Source of the DNA: Bog-756 sp963738545
GTDB lineage: Bacteria > Actinomycetota > Acidimicrobiia > Acidimicrobiales > RAAP-2
Reading direction: 5' to 3'
Assembly: GCA_963738545.1 (NCBI GenBank)
Contig: CAVTXA010000008.1
Span: forward strand, 124,001-188,000
DNA length: 64,000 nucleotides
Under the pieces are notes generated by a model, which was given only the letters and a program-made list of their open reading frames with translations, ran no database searches and had not been told where the DNA came from. Shown here piece after piece: positions 1-8,508 of this stretch; within the stretch, counting starts at the first letter, position 1; each line of letters begins with the position of its first letter. Position numbers and translations under genes: made by a program.

Positions 1-84
1 CCCGGACACTCGATTCCCCTTCAGGGGACGGACAGCGCACATCGTTCCTGATCGAGTTGGGTTGCCTACCTCTACGCTTCGTCC

Positions 85-744
85 ATGAGTTCTGGTTCCC
101 CGTTCAGCCGTTGGCGAGATCCACGCGCCGGGGTCCGTGTCGCTGTTGCCGCCTTCGTGGGCATCGTTGTTGGCGTCGTGGCCTCGTTGTTCACCTTCTG
201 GCAGGCGGCGACACTCATCGGCTGGGATGCAGGTGCCCTTCTGCTGATCTCCTGGATCTGGTGGGTGGTAGGCAGGCTGAGTCCCGAGGCGAGCCAGACC
301 CATGCGAGGCGGGAGGACACCAGCATCCGGATGACCGAGGTTATTGTCCTGGCGGCGGGCGTCGCCCTCCTGGCTGCCGTCGGACTGGCCCTGGTCAGGG
401 CCGGCCACGCCACCGGGGGAACGAAGGCATACCTCATCACCCTGGGAATAGTGAGCGTGGCGCTGTCGTGGGGCCTGGTCCACACCGTATTTACACTGCG
501 CTACGCCCGGACCTTCTATTCGGCACCTGTGGGCGGTATCGACTTCAACGAGGACGATCAGCCCAACTACCTGGACTTCGCCTACTTGGCCCTGACCATA
601 GGGATGACCTTCCAGGTGTCCGATACGAATCTCACGTCCAAGGCGATTCGACGGATCGCTCTCTCCCATGCCCTGCTCTCTTACTTGTTCGGTGCGGTCA
701 TCGTGGCCCTGGTGATCAACGTCGTGTCGAGCCTCCTCCACTAG
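85..744 (+). CDS. DUF1345 family membrane protein
   Basis: A 219-residue multi-pass inner-membrane protein. Hydrophobic segments lie near residues 18-40, 46-63, 84-106, 117-140 and 195-218. The C-terminal half carries the stretch YLDFAYLALTIGMTFQVSDT (about 167-186), which is the hallmark of DUF1345 proteins; the family's function is not known. The length is typical of the family, so the gene looks intact. It stands alone, with a 150-base gap before the next gene. The ATG at 85 is the first start in frame that leaves the first membrane segment whole. Confidence 0.88.
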   Translation: MSSGSPFSRWRDPRAGVRVAVAAFVGIVVGVVASLFTFWQAATLIGWDAGALLLISWIWWVVGRLSPEASQTHARREDTSIRMTEVIVLAAGVALLAAVGLALVRAGHATGGTKAYLITLGIVSVALSWGLVHTVFTLRYARTFYSAPVGGIDFNEDDQPNYLDFAYLALTIGMTFQVSDTNLTSKAIRRIALSHALLSYLFGAVIVALVINVVSSLLH

Positions 745-897
745 ACCGCAAGGAACCGAGGAGGAGGGATGTCAACCGCTAGCCCGTCCGGCGACCTCGG
801 CAGTCGGGTTTGGGGTGACGGTTGCGGGGGTATCGGCCCCAAGGGTCCGAGAATCACGACCGTGTGACTGGGGCTGGCGGGAAAGGTTCGGACGAGC

Positions 898-1269
898 GTG
901 AGCAGAACTGTGTCACTGCCTGCAACGACAGACAGCCCCGGGATTGCCAGAGGCCTCATCCGCGCCGAGATGGGGAACTGTGATGACGAGGCGATTGCCG
1001 CTGCCGAGTTGATGATCAGCGAATTGGTGACCAATGCCGTGGTACACGGGGGGACGCCCATCCGCATCGACCTTCACCACCGGGAGCAACCCGATCTCGT
1101 CAGAGCAGCCGTGACCGACGGCGGCGAGGGGCAACCCGTACCGAGGAATCCTGACGAACAAGACCCCCATGGCCGTGGCCTTCTCATCGTCCGGTCGCTC
1201 GCCGACGATTGGGGAGTTGCCGAGTACGAGGCGGGAAAGTGTGTGTGGTTCACGCTGCGCTGTCGCTAG
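898..1269 (+). CDS. RsbW-like ATP-binding regulatory protein (HATPase_c_2)
   Basis: A 123-residue stand-alone GHKL ATPase domain of the anti-sigma/serine-kinase type common in actinobacteria. The N box is visible as ELVTNAVVHGG (about residues 42-52). The G1 region (DGGEGQPVPR) and the G2 loop (HGRGLLIVRSLADDWGV) follow. Such proteins phosphorylate anti-anti-sigma factors or sequester sigma factors, but no partner antagonist or sigma gene lies next to it, so the target is unknown. Translation starts at GTG 898. Confidence 0.82.
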   Translation: MSRTVSLPATTDSPGIARGLIRAEMGNCDDEAIAAAELMISELVTNAVVHGGTPIRIDLHHREQPDLVRAAVTDGGEGQPVPRNPDEQDPHGRGLLIVRSLADDWGVAEYEAGKCVWFTLRCR

Positions 1270-1391
1270 CGCAGCCAAGTTCAACCTGGTTGCCGAGCGT
1301 CTCGCGTCTCGTGGCTCTTGCCACCCGCTCAGGCCCCCGCTGTTCGATGCACCGGTTCGTCATGACGTGACGTGAAGGCGTCGGCCCGAGG

Positions 1392-1637
1392 GTGGGTACG
1401 CATAGGACAGACGCACCACAACCACAATCCCAGGTTGTGGTGTACTACATCATGTTCTACGTGATCATCTTCTCAATCCTTGCCGTCATTCTCGTCGTCG
1501 GCGGCATAGCAGGGATGTCGCGCCGCCGAAAGAATCTTGAACAAGAAGAACATCACAGCAAGCCGACTAAATCCGCTCGTCAGGAACGCAAACGTAAGCG
1601 ATCGCAGTCCCGCCATGATCGCCGTAAGCGACATTGA
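1392..1637 (+). CDS. Small single-pass membrane protein with a basic tail
   Basis: An 81-residue protein of unknown function. Residues about 17-41 form one hydrophobic helix and the remaining 40 residues are extremely rich in Lys, Arg and His, so the tail should be cytosolic and may touch nucleic acid or lipid head groups (inference). Codon use is much less GC-rich than in the rest of the window. GTG 1392 is used here; the ATG at 1452, inside the membrane helix, is a poorer choice. No family recognised. Confidence 0.5.
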   Translation: MGTHRTDAPQPQSQVVVYYIMFYVIIFSILAVILVVGGIAGMSRRRKNLEQEEHHSKPTKSARQERKRKRSQSRHDRRKRH

Positions 1638-1862
1638 CGGGTCCGCCAGGTAATGGGTCGGGGAACCGAGGCCGAGTTCCTGGCGCGCTCATGCGACCTC
1701 ACTCTTTAGACCACATCGTCGACTCGACTCTCATCTGCCTGGACTGAGAACGAGGCGAGGCGGAGCAGGTTCCTTCCCTGGGTCCAGACTCCTTCGCCCT
1801 CACGATTGCCGGAAAGAATGATTCCTGGCAGGCTGGCACCTGCGGGTGGCGGAAAGCGAGGG

Positions 1863-2141
1863 ATGATGTACGCAGTGGTTGGGAAGGTGAGTCTCGACTC
1901 AGGTCGGATGGACGAAGTCATCGGGAATCTCGAAGCTATGGTCATTCCCTCGGTCACGTCGCAGGAAGGTCATGTGGCCAGCTACTTCACGCGCAGTGCC
2001 GATGGAACAAATGGCCTGTCGATGTCGATCTTCGCCACGATGGAACAGGCTGAAGCATCAGCGGCCACGATGGTGTCGCCGCCCGAAGCTCCCGTCAGCA
2101 TTGAGCATGTCGAAGTTCGCGAAGTGATCGGCCACGGGTGA
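1863..2141 (+). CDS. ABM-like dimeric alpha/beta-barrel protein
   Basis: A small protein of about 92 residues that begins MMYAVVGKVSLDSGRMDEV and has the strand-helix-strand pattern of antibiotic-biosynthesis-monooxygenase-type ferredoxin folds. These usually dimerise and bind small aromatic or haem-like ligands; no catalytic residue can be assigned here. The reading frame is open from 1806, but the double ATG at 1863/1866 is preferred because the protein fold starts there and a GAGGG purine run sits directly upstream. It lies 54 bases before a crotonase gene on the same strand. Confidence 0.6.
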   Translation: MMYAVVGKVSLDSGRMDEVIGNLEAMVIPSVTSQEGHVASYFTRSADGTNGLSMSIFATMEQAEASAATMVSPPEAPVSIEHVEVREVIGHG

Positions 2142-2195
2142 TTCTGGGCTCGGAGCCACCGGACGTTGCCGCCTGGACTCACTGGGCGTCCGACG

Positions 2196-2861
2196 GTGAA
2201 TGACGGTGACCACCCTGAGCGGGTACTGACGACCGAGCGATATGGCGATGTGGTTCTGGTGCGGATGGGCGCAGGCGAGAACCGATTCAATCGGGCAAGC
2301 GTTGACGCGTGGCATACCACGCTCGATGCAATCGAACCGGTTGAGGGTCCCTTGGCCCTGGTGACGACCGGTTCGGAGAAGTTCTACTCCAATGGGCTGG
2401 ATCTCGATTGGCTCCTCGGAGAGGGCGCCTCTGACACGTCGTTCCTCAACGACGTAGAACGCCTGTTGATCCGCATTCTGAACTTTCCAGCGGTCACCGT
2501 GGCTGCCGTGAACGGCCATGCCTTTGCCGCCGGCGCCATGTTGGCGACGGCACACGACATTGTCATCATGCGTGAGGACCGGGGATTCTGGTGTCTACCG
2601 GAGGTGGATCTCGGACTGCCGCTGACATCGACGATGTTCGAGGTGGTTGCCGCTCATCTACCTCGGGCGACGCTGCGATCGTCCCTGGTGACTGGTCACC
2701 GGTACCCGGGACCTGAGGCATTGACAGCTGGTATTGCCCATGAGTTGGCGAGTGAAGGCTTGGTGATCACACGCGCCCTAGAACGTGCACTCGAGCTGGC
2801 TCAGAAAGATCGGCGAGTCATCAGAGAGCATAAGCGGTTGATGCGTGTGCAAGCTCACTGA
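2196..2861 (+). CDS. Enoyl-CoA hydratase/isomerase family protein
   Basis: A crotonase-fold protein of about 221 residues. The oxyanion-hole segments are visible as KFYSNGLDLDWL and as NGHAFAAGAMLATAHDIVIM. The next segment, FWCLPEVDLGLPL, corresponds to the active-site region of the family. The usual hydratase glutamate pair is not obvious; the Glu in LPEVDLG matches the isomerase-type position, so a delta3-delta2-enoyl-CoA isomerase-like role is as likely as hydration. GTG 2196 is chosen over TTG 2166 because the conserved N-terminus (ERYGDVVLVRM) follows it closely. Shorter than the usual 250-260 residues, ending soon after the core. Confidence 0.78.
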   Translation: MNDGDHPERVLTTERYGDVVLVRMGAGENRFNRASVDAWHTTLDAIEPVEGPLALVTTGSEKFYSNGLDLDWLLGEGASDTSFLNDVERLLIRILNFPAVTVAAVNGHAFAAGAMLATAHDIVIMREDRGFWCLPEVDLGLPLTSTMFEVVAAHLPRATLRSSLVTGHRYPGPEALTAGIAHELASEGLVITRALERALELAQKDRRVIREHKRLMRVQAH

Positions 2862-2929
2862 AGGTCAGGTCTGGTGGCGCCTGAGACTCACTTGTTCGTC
2901 CGTTGCCCTACTCCCCGACCGGGGATTGA

Positions 2930-3609
2930 TTAGTTCAGGCGCAGGGCGTGGAGCACCACGTCGTGAGAGTGTCCGGCGCCTGCGCCGGCCAGAACGTGGC
3001 GCGGCCTCCGCTCATCGAAGGTGATCTCCCACTTGTCGTCCAGCAACGCGGCGACGTCTCCGGGCGCGACGTAGTCGGCCGGGTCGAATCCGTGGGCCTT
3101 GGCCTCGTCGGTGTCGATGCCCGCGTGGTGCACCACGAGTAGGTGCCCTCGTGGGGCAACGGCGACAATCGGCGCTCTGCCTCGTGGTTCGGAGTGTGGA
3201 GCAGTGCGGGGTACTGGGCAGACACGAGGTCGAACCCGGTCGGTGGTAGGGGCATGTCGAGCAGGCCGGTATGCATCCACACCACATCCACATGCGACCG
3301 TTCGGCGGCCCTTGTCGCACGTTGCAGGGCAATCTCGGACACGTCGACGCCGGTGACCCGCCAGCCGCGGCTGGCCAACCAGATGGCATCGGCCCCCTCG
3401 CCGCAACCGACGTCTAGTGCCGTGCTCGGTTCTATGTGACGCACTTCGGCAACGAGGGAGGCGTTGGGTTCACCGCTCCAGACCTGTTCGGAGGCTGCGT
3501 ACCGTTCGTCCCATGCAGCGTCACCTCGCGCCCCCGGCAGGAGCCCTGAAGGTTCATGATCCGCAGGCGCAGCACGGTCGGGTTCTGACTGAGGGGTCGG
3601 GTCGGCCAT
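2930..3609 (-). pseudogene. Class I SAM methyltransferase, frameshifted
   Basis: The N-terminal part, read from GTG or ATG near 3609, shows DVGCGEGADAIWLASRGW (SAM motif I) and GVDVSEIALQRA, as in tellurite-resistance/thiopurine-type methyltransferases. After the stretch HTPNHEAERR the original frame turns into Pro/Thr/Ser-rich nonsense, while the frame one step back continues with APRGHLLVVHHAGID and EITFDERRPRH, which are clearly the family's C-terminal half, and stops at 2930. A single missing base near 3153-3158, beside a run of four G on the plus strand, explains this. Either a decayed gene or a sequencing error; an intact product would have about 225 residues. Confidence 0.8.
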
Positions 3610-3729
3610 GGTGTGAGTCTGCCCGAGATGTGGTCGGTCGACATCCCGCTACCGTCCACTTCCCGATCCGGGTCTAAGAAGCGCTTCCCGGGTATCGCTA
3701 TCGATCGGCTCGTCGATCCAGCGGACCGA

Positions 3730-3927
3730 TCACACCGACAAGAGGGAGTAGCTGAACTCCGAGCAGTCGACGCACAGCAGTCGTGCGGCGTCGGTGAAGG
3801 GTCGATCGAACGCACCGTCAAAGTCGGGTGGTGGAGCGATCGAGAGCTCACACGTCGCGCAGCGACCACCTTGGAGTAGGTGTAGTTCGATCATCCGCGA
3901 CTTGAAGTCTTCTTCCTCGCTATCCAC
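3730..3927 (-). CDS. Small protein with two CxxC motifs
   Basis: A 65-residue open frame starting at GTG 3927. It contains GGRCATCELSI and RLLCVDCSEF, two CxxC knuckles about 28 residues apart, which is a common arrangement for a structural zinc site. The spacing recalls the zinc ribbon of HNH/endonuclease VII-type proteins, but the catalytic histidines are absent, so no nuclease role is claimed. The frame is short and there is no strong ribosome site, so it may also be a fragment. Confidence 0.42.
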   Translation of the reverse strand: MDSEEEDFKSRMIELHLLQGGRCATCELSIAPPPDFDGAFDRPFTDAARLLCVDCSEFSYSLLSV

Positions 3928-4007
3928 GTAGATGCCATCGACGCATTGGCGGTGGGTCTTGAGGTGACGAATATGTGCCGCACGACAGCTGTGACCCGCT
4001 GGGTGCC

Positions 4008-4913
4008 TCAGCTCCTGAAGTAGTGGCCCTCTTGGAGATCCTCAAGGAGTCCGGGATGCGTGGGTCGCCAATCCAACAGCTCCTGGGTGAGCGCGCTAGA
4101 TGCGGGATTGTCGAAGCCAGCGAAGAATGCGAGATAGTCGAAATACTCGGCGACCTCTTCAGGGGGGATGCTGACGACTGGTACGTCGAGTTGGCGGCCG
4201 ATCACCTCGGCGATCTCACGAAACGGCACGCCCTCGTCGCCGACCCCGTGCAGCCGTGAACCGGCAGGGGCTGCTTCGAGTGCCAGACGGTAGAGGTTGG
4301 CTACATCGAGTGTGTGTCCGGCTGGCCAACGGTTCGATCCTTCGCCGATGTAGCCGGCCTTGCCCTTGTCTCGGGCGAAGCGGATCAGGGCCGGGGTGAA
4401 GCCGGTGTGGTCGAGTGGACTGTGCACCAGCGGAGGAAGGCGCACCACCGACGACCGGATCCCGCGGTCGGCGAGCGCGATGACCGCGTTCTCGGCATCG
4501 ATCCGTGGTCCGGCTTCCATGGTGTCAGCCTCAGTGGCCACCCCTTCTCCTCCGCCGAAGGCCAGCGGAAGGGTTCCTGACGTACCCACCAGGGGTTTGC
4601 CTGACCCGACGAGTGCGTCGGCGATGACTTCGATGGCCTTCAGGTCGGCTTCGAGCGCCCCGTCGAAATCACCGGAGTTCATCTCTTGATGTTTGAAGGC
4701 GAGGTGGATGACCCCGTCGGAGGCAGACACGGCCTGCCGCAGGCTGTCGTGGTCGTCGAGTGAGCCTCGGTGCACCTCGGCGCCCAAGTCGGCCACGGCG
4801 GCGGCGGATGCGTCCGAGCGGGCCAGTCCGACCACGGTGTGACCGGCTCCAAGCAGTTCGGGGATGACGGCGGAGGCGACGTGTCCGGAGGCTCCGGTGA
4901 CAAAAACTCGCAT
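4008..4913 (-). CDS. NAD(P)-dependent epimerase/dehydratase-like SDR
   Basis: A 301-residue extended short-chain dehydrogenase. It opens MRVFVTGASGHVASAVIPEL, a glycine-rich Rossmann motif (TGASGHV). GVIHLAFKHQE sits where SDR_a5-type proteins carry their second motif. The residues after the dinucleotide fold resemble NmrA/atypical SDRs that lack a clear YxxxK; the catalytic role is therefore open. ATG 4913 is used because the Rossmann fold begins there, although the frame is open to 5033. It is transcribed away from a TetR gene, and two operator palindromes sit in the 118 bases between them, so repression by that TetR is likely. Confidence 0.85.
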   Translation of the reverse strand: MRVFVTGASGHVASAVIPELLGAGHTVVGLARSDASAAAVADLGAEVHRGSLDDHDSLRQAVSASDGVIHLAFKHQEMNSGDFDGALEADLKAIEVIADALVGSGKPLVGTSGTLPLAFGGGEGVATEADTMEAGPRIDAENAVIALADRGIRSSVVRLPPLVHSPLDHTGFTPALIRFARDKGKAGYIGEGSNRWPAGHTLDVANLYRLALEAAPAGSRLHGVGDEGVPFREIAEVIGRQLDVPVVSIPPEEVAEYFDYLAFFAGFDNPASSALTQELLDWRPTHPGLLEDLQEGHYFRS

Positions 4914-4959
4914 GGCAAACTCCCTGGTGGTGAGGACCGCATCGATGGGCGGACGAGTG

Positions 4960-5009
4960 ATGACACTTGGTGTCATGACCACTGTACCAGAGATGTCACC
5001 AAGTGTCAT
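4960..5009. promoter_or_regulatory. Paired TetR operators between SDR and TetR genes
   Basis: Two near-identical 17-base palindromes lie in the divergent intergenic region. Site 1 (4960-4976) is ATGACAC-TTG-GTGTCAT, a perfect inverted repeat with 7-base arms. Site 2 (4993-5009) is ATGTCAC-CAA-GTGTCAT, with one mismatch. Their centres are 33 bases apart, about three helical turns, so two dimers could bind on the same face. Position and symmetry suggest autoregulation by the TetR gene at 5032 and repression of the SDR gene. Confidence 0.8.
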
Positions 5010-5031
5010 CACACTCCCGTAGGATTCGGGC

Positions 5032-5661
5032 ATGGTGCGTTGGGAGGCTGGGGCGGAAGGCAGATTGACCCAGGCGGCATACGAGCTCTACCTCGACCGT
5101 GGATACGACCGGGTGACCGTCGCCGAGATCGCCGCACGAGCGGGGCTGACCAAGCGGACGTTCTTCCGGTACTTCACCGACAAGCGCGAGGTGCTGTTCT
5201 CCGGGGCGCTCGAGTTTCAGGAGGCGGTGGTCTCCTCAGTGGTCGGTGCTCCCGAGGACGCCTCCCCCATCGATGCAGTCACCGTGGCCCTTACGCGGGC
5301 CGGGGTCGGATTGGCGGCACTTGGTGACGCAGCTCGGCAGCGCCAACGGCTGATCGACTCGTCGACCGATCTGCAGGAGCGCGAGATGATCAAGATGGCG
5401 GCACTGACGGTGGCCATCAGCGGCGCATTGCGAGAACGAGGGGTCTCCGAACGGGCGGCGGAGCTCACCGCCCAAGCCGGTATCACGGTGTTCCAGACGG
5501 CATTCGAGCGGTGGGCCACCGGGGACGGCCCCGTGGAGTTCCCACTTCTGTTCCAACAGGTGCTCGACGAACTACGCGATGCGGTCGGAGGTACCGATCA
5601 CAGGATCCGCTCGCCGCATGTCCCCCAAGCTAGTTCCGAGCCTCCCGGGTCGAAGCCCTAG
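5032..5661 (+). CDS. TetR family transcriptional regulator
   Basis: A 209-residue regulator. The N-terminal helix-turn-helix is clear: TVAEIAARAGLTKRTFFRYF at about residues 24-43, followed by TDKREVLF. The C-terminal ligand-binding half is helical and Ala/Glu-rich with no recognisable effector signature. The gene is divergent from an SDR gene, and the two palindromes at 4960-5009 are the probable binding sites. Its stop codon overlaps the predicted original stop of the convergent cupin gene at 5658-5660. Confidence 0.9.
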   Translation: MVRWEAGAEGRLTQAAYELYLDRGYDRVTVAEIAARAGLTKRTFFRYFTDKREVLFSGALEFQEAVVSSVVGAPEDASPIDAVTVALTRAGVGLAALGDAARQRQRLIDSSTDLQEREMIKMAALTVAISGALRERGVSERAAELTAQAGITVFQTAFERWATGDGPVEFPLLFQQVLDELRDAVGGTDHRIRSPHVPQASSEPPGSKP

Positions 5662-6019
5662 CGCTTCGCATAGTCGGCGTATCCCTGCCAGTCGATACGA
5701 CACAGGGATCATTGCCGACAACCCACGCATCGTGGCCCGGTGAAGCGACCATGAAGTCACCGGGACCAAAGTCGGCCGCGGCGCCGTCATCCATGACGAT
5801 CTTCATCTGGCCGGAGATGACGTAGCCAGTATGGGCGGCCTCGCAGCTTTCCGTGCCGGCGATCGGCTGCACGTGTTCGGACCACCGCCATCCGGGCTCG
5901 AAGCGGGCTCGACCTACTGCCCCTTGGCCGGTATTGACGATCTCGAGATACCCCATGCCGCCCTCAAACTTCTGGACCTCATCGGGTGTGTCGAGGCTCC
6001 TGCAAATGAGTGTGGACAT
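5658..6019 (-). pseudogene. Cupin-domain protein, frameshifted near its end
   Basis: The first 105 or so residues form a normal small cupin: RFEPGWRWSEHVQPIAG, then HTGYVISGQMKIVMDDG and FGPGDFMVASPGHDAW, matching the two cupin motifs; metal-binding histidines are at least partly kept. The annotated frame then runs on as STGRDTPTMRSARAST to 5630, overlapping the TetR gene. One base further on, the alternative frame reads DWQGYADYAKR and a TAG at 5658-5660, which is the usual end of this cupin family. A single lost base near 5692-5697 explains the difference. The protein may still fold because only the tail is altered. Confidence 0.7.
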
Positions 6020-6305
6020 TCTTCCTCCTGAAGGTGCTCAGTAGCGCTACCTGTGCCCCTCGGCCCCTATCCCACGTTCGCGCCGGTTACCCCTTGAAGC
6101 AAGAGCGGAAATTCGGAAATTCTCGAAGTGGGACAGCTCCGGAAAGTTGTCGCCCGAGTATGACCGTCGCTCCGATCACGTCATCAATTGCCATTGGTGC
6201 CCAGCCGCCCGGTCGGGTTCGTAATTCAAGATTCTCCCGCTCCGACTGGTTGATTCCGTCGCCGTGAAGGTTTACCTTGCTAGAAGGGGCTGGTGGGGTG
6301 CAACG

Positions 6306-6602
6306 ATGCCGTTCGTCGAGATCATCGAAATGACGACGAACCGACCGGACGAGGTCGAGGCATTGGTCAGCGAGTGGCGGGAGCAGACAGCGGGTCGGCG
6401 TACAGCCCAGCGGGGGACCTTCACGAAGGACAGGGACCGACCGGACGTCTATGTCCAGATCGTGGAGTTTCCGTCCTACGAAGATGCCATGGCGAACTCG
6501 AATCTTCCGGAGACCGCATCGTTTGCCGAACGCCTGTCCGGGCTTTGTGAAGGCCCGATGCAATTCCGCAACCTCGATGTTCAGCGAATCGAAGAGATGT
6601 AA
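6306..6602 (+). CDS. ABM-like dimeric alpha/beta-barrel protein
   Basis: A 98-residue protein beginning MPFVEIIEMTTNRPDEVEAL and containing the segment DRPDVYVQIVEFPSYEDAM. This alternation of strand, helix and strand is typical of small ferredoxin-like monooxygenase/dehydratase-type proteins. It is followed 33 bases later by a DUF1059 gene on the same strand, so the two may be co-transcribed. The frame is open upstream to 6264, but the fold begins at ATG 6306. No active-site residue can be named. Confidence 0.65.
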   Translation: MPFVEIIEMTTNRPDEVEALVSEWREQTAGRRTAQRGTFTKDRDRPDVYVQIVEFPSYEDAMANSNLPETASFAERLSGLCEGPMQFRNLDVQRIEEM

Positions 6603-6635
6603 CGGATCCATCAATCACACGAAGGAGTCATCCAC

Positions 6636-6824
6636 ATGGGACGAAAGGTTGCCGACTGTCGAGATTTTCCCAGCGAGACAGGGTGCACGCTCACCATTTC
6701 AGGTGAGGAAGACGAGGTGGTCACGGCGGCCACCCAGCACGCGATGTCTGTCCACGGACATGAAGACACCGATGAGGTGCGCACCTGGCTCCGGCAGAAC
6801 CTGAAGGACGAAGTTCCGGGTTAG
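6636..6824 (+). CDS. DUF1059 domain small protein
   Basis: A 62-residue protein, MGRKVADCRDFPSETGCTLT at its start and VVTAATQHAMSVHGHEDTDE in the middle. The pattern CRD...C...A..H....HG matches DUF1059, a small family of unknown function that often occurs beside ABM-type or thiol/stress genes. Cysteines at about residues 8 and 17 and histidines near 35 and 40 may bind a metal (inference). An AAGGAG ribosome site sits just upstream of ATG 6636. It probably forms a two-gene unit with the preceding ABM-like gene. Confidence 0.8.
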   Translation: MGRKVADCRDFPSETGCTLTISGEEDEVVTAATQHAMSVHGHEDTDEVRTWLRQNLKDEVPG

Positions 6825-6941
6825 GCGAACCCATCGACCGGTTGGGGCACGATTGAACCTTTGAACTCGAGGTCTCTACCGCAGCAACGCCTACCTGTTG
6901 GCGGCTACTCGGAAGCCTCGGACCGGGCACCAGCGCCTGTG

Positions 6942-7280
6942 CTACCCGACTGCGTTCCCTTGACGGCGCCGGCGATGGGTCAGGTCCACGATTGTCCCGG
7001 GGGTTGGGCGCAGTCGGCCCACCAGTCTGTGCCACAACGAGAGGACCGGCTGAGTCTTCGTAGGTGAGGGCGGCGTCGCCACGGCGTCGCCCAGCGCGTC
7101 GACGAGTACCCCGATCAATGCAGGCAGCTCTGTGAGGTCAACGGGAGTCGACGCCACACAGATGCCGCCACGCCAGTGGCTCAGAACCACTTTTCGTTGA
7201 CCCGAGTGCCTCGTGACCTGAAGTGACGCCCCTTGCCCACGGGCATCGGGGATGTTCAGGCGGTTTGGGAGCGCACCCAC
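6942..7280 (-). CDS. Hypothetical actinobacterial protein
   Basis: An open frame of up to 112 residues starting at GTG 7280. The central part, RKVVLSHWRGGICVASTPVD followed by LTELPALIGVLVDALGDAVA, has a natural amino-acid composition (two strands and a helix) and resembles short hypothetical proteins found in actinobacteria. The first 20 and the last 30 residues are less convincing, so the true start may be downstream. No function can be given. Confidence 0.5.
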   Translation of the reverse strand: MGALPNRLNIPDARGQGASLQVTRHSGQRKVVLSHWRGGICVASTPVDLTELPALIGVLVDALGDAVATPPSPTKTQPVLSLWHRLVGRLRPTPGTIVDLTHRRRRQGNAVG

Positions 7281-7656
7281 GAACTCGAGTATGTACCCGG
7301 ACGGAGCGGCTGTCGAGGGTACGTGGAATTGATCCGACCGAGTACGGGACGTGTGGTGGGCGACCGACCAATCGAATGTGGATTCCGGTCAGGGCTGGAT
7401 ATCCCTCGCACCCACGCGCCGGACCCTGGCTCGTGTCGCTGATGCCCGTATTCGTCCGTGTATCTGTGGGCACAAACGGTCTGAGACGTCGCCCAGGGTG
7501 ATTTCTGCATCCGTCGCTCGGCGTCAAGGGCCGGTTGGCCACCGATTAACGGGCTCCACCCCGACGAGGTGCTCGGCACTTCACGTCCGGGTGGGGAGGC
7601 CGATGCTCCAACGTTCACAATCAAAGAACGGACCCGAAGAACTGCTCCGTGGCGGC
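7281..7656. other. Stretch without a supportable gene
   Basis: All six frames here give short, low-quality open frames rich in Arg, Pro and Ser. No RNA gene, repeat or clear regulatory palindrome is visible. Given the damaged genes on both sides, this may be decayed coding sequence. Confidence 0.5.
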
Positions 7657-8360
7657 TCAGTGGCGGCCGGCGGCGTCTGCGTCGTAGCTCGGGTTGTCGG
7701 GGACGGCGAAGCCGTGATGGGCCTGATAGGTCTCGATGGTGTGGGTGACCCCGGCCTCGCTGAGAACCCGTTCCAGCAGATCCCTCTGCTCGTCGGGGAA
7801 CGACTGATCCTCAATCGCACCCGCCACGTACACGGCCGCCTCGATGGCGCCCGGCCTTGTGGTGGGGGCTGTCCGGGTCGTCGGCGTTGGCGAGGTTGCC
7901 GCCGTGGAAGGAGGCTGCCGCGGCGATACGCCCGCCCAAGTTCGCGGCGGTGAGAAGGGAGAGTCGGCCACCCATGCAGTACCCGGTGGTGCCGACGCCA
8001 CCGGAGCGTCGTCTCGGGCAGTGCGTCGAGGTAGTCGATGAAGGCACCGGCGTCACGTACCACCAGGTCCACGGTGTAGCCCCGCATCATGCCCATGATC
8101 TTTTCGGCGGTCTCCTTGGTGGAGAATGCCGTGCGCATGTCTACCGGGTCATAGGGGCCGTTGCGGTAGTAGAAGTCGGGCACCAGCACCACGTAGCCCA
8201 GCTCCGACAACCGCTCGCCCATCTGGCGCATGATGTCGCGCATCCCGCCGGCATCGGCAAACATGATGACCGCGGGCCAGGTCCCCTCTCCTTCAGGAAC
8301 GCTGAGCGCGGCCGGGCAGATCCCATCGTCGGTCTGGATCTCCACAGAGCGTTGCGTCAC
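7657..8360 (-). pseudogene. Dienelactone hydrolase family protein with two frame breaks
   Basis: Three reading frames must be joined to recover the family. Frame A from ATG 8360 gives WPAVIMFADAGGMRDIM and YVVLVPDFYYRNGPYDPVDM. Near 8005 the sequence shifts to frame B, which gives GGVGTTGYCMGGRLSLLTAA with the nucleophile motif GYCMGG (Cys nucleophile). Near 7850, at a GGG run, it shifts again to frame C, giving VYVAGAIEDQSFPDEQRDLL, HHGFAVPD (catalytic His) and a stop at 7657. Both shifts are in the same direction and do not cancel. An intact enzyme of about 234 residues would hydrolyse dienelactone-type esters. Decay or assembly error. Confidence 0.82.
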
Positions 8361-8508
8361 GATGACTCCTCTCTCGAACTAGTTCTCGGACCCTACAGGC
8401 GCTCCGCACACGTCGGTGCCGGTGTAGCCGTCCGACAACCGGGTCCGTCGGCCCGGAGACCCACCCCGAGGCCGGCAACTCGACGTTTCCGATGGTAGGA
8501 ACGGTGTC

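Noticed and set aside
4325..4345. GGTTCGATCC as a possible tRNA T-loop
   Set aside because: It lies inside the SDR coding sequence and no cloverleaf can be built around it.
7223..7624. Several short open frames on both strands
   Set aside because: Composition is Arg/Pro/Ser-biased, starts lack ribosome sites and no motif appears.
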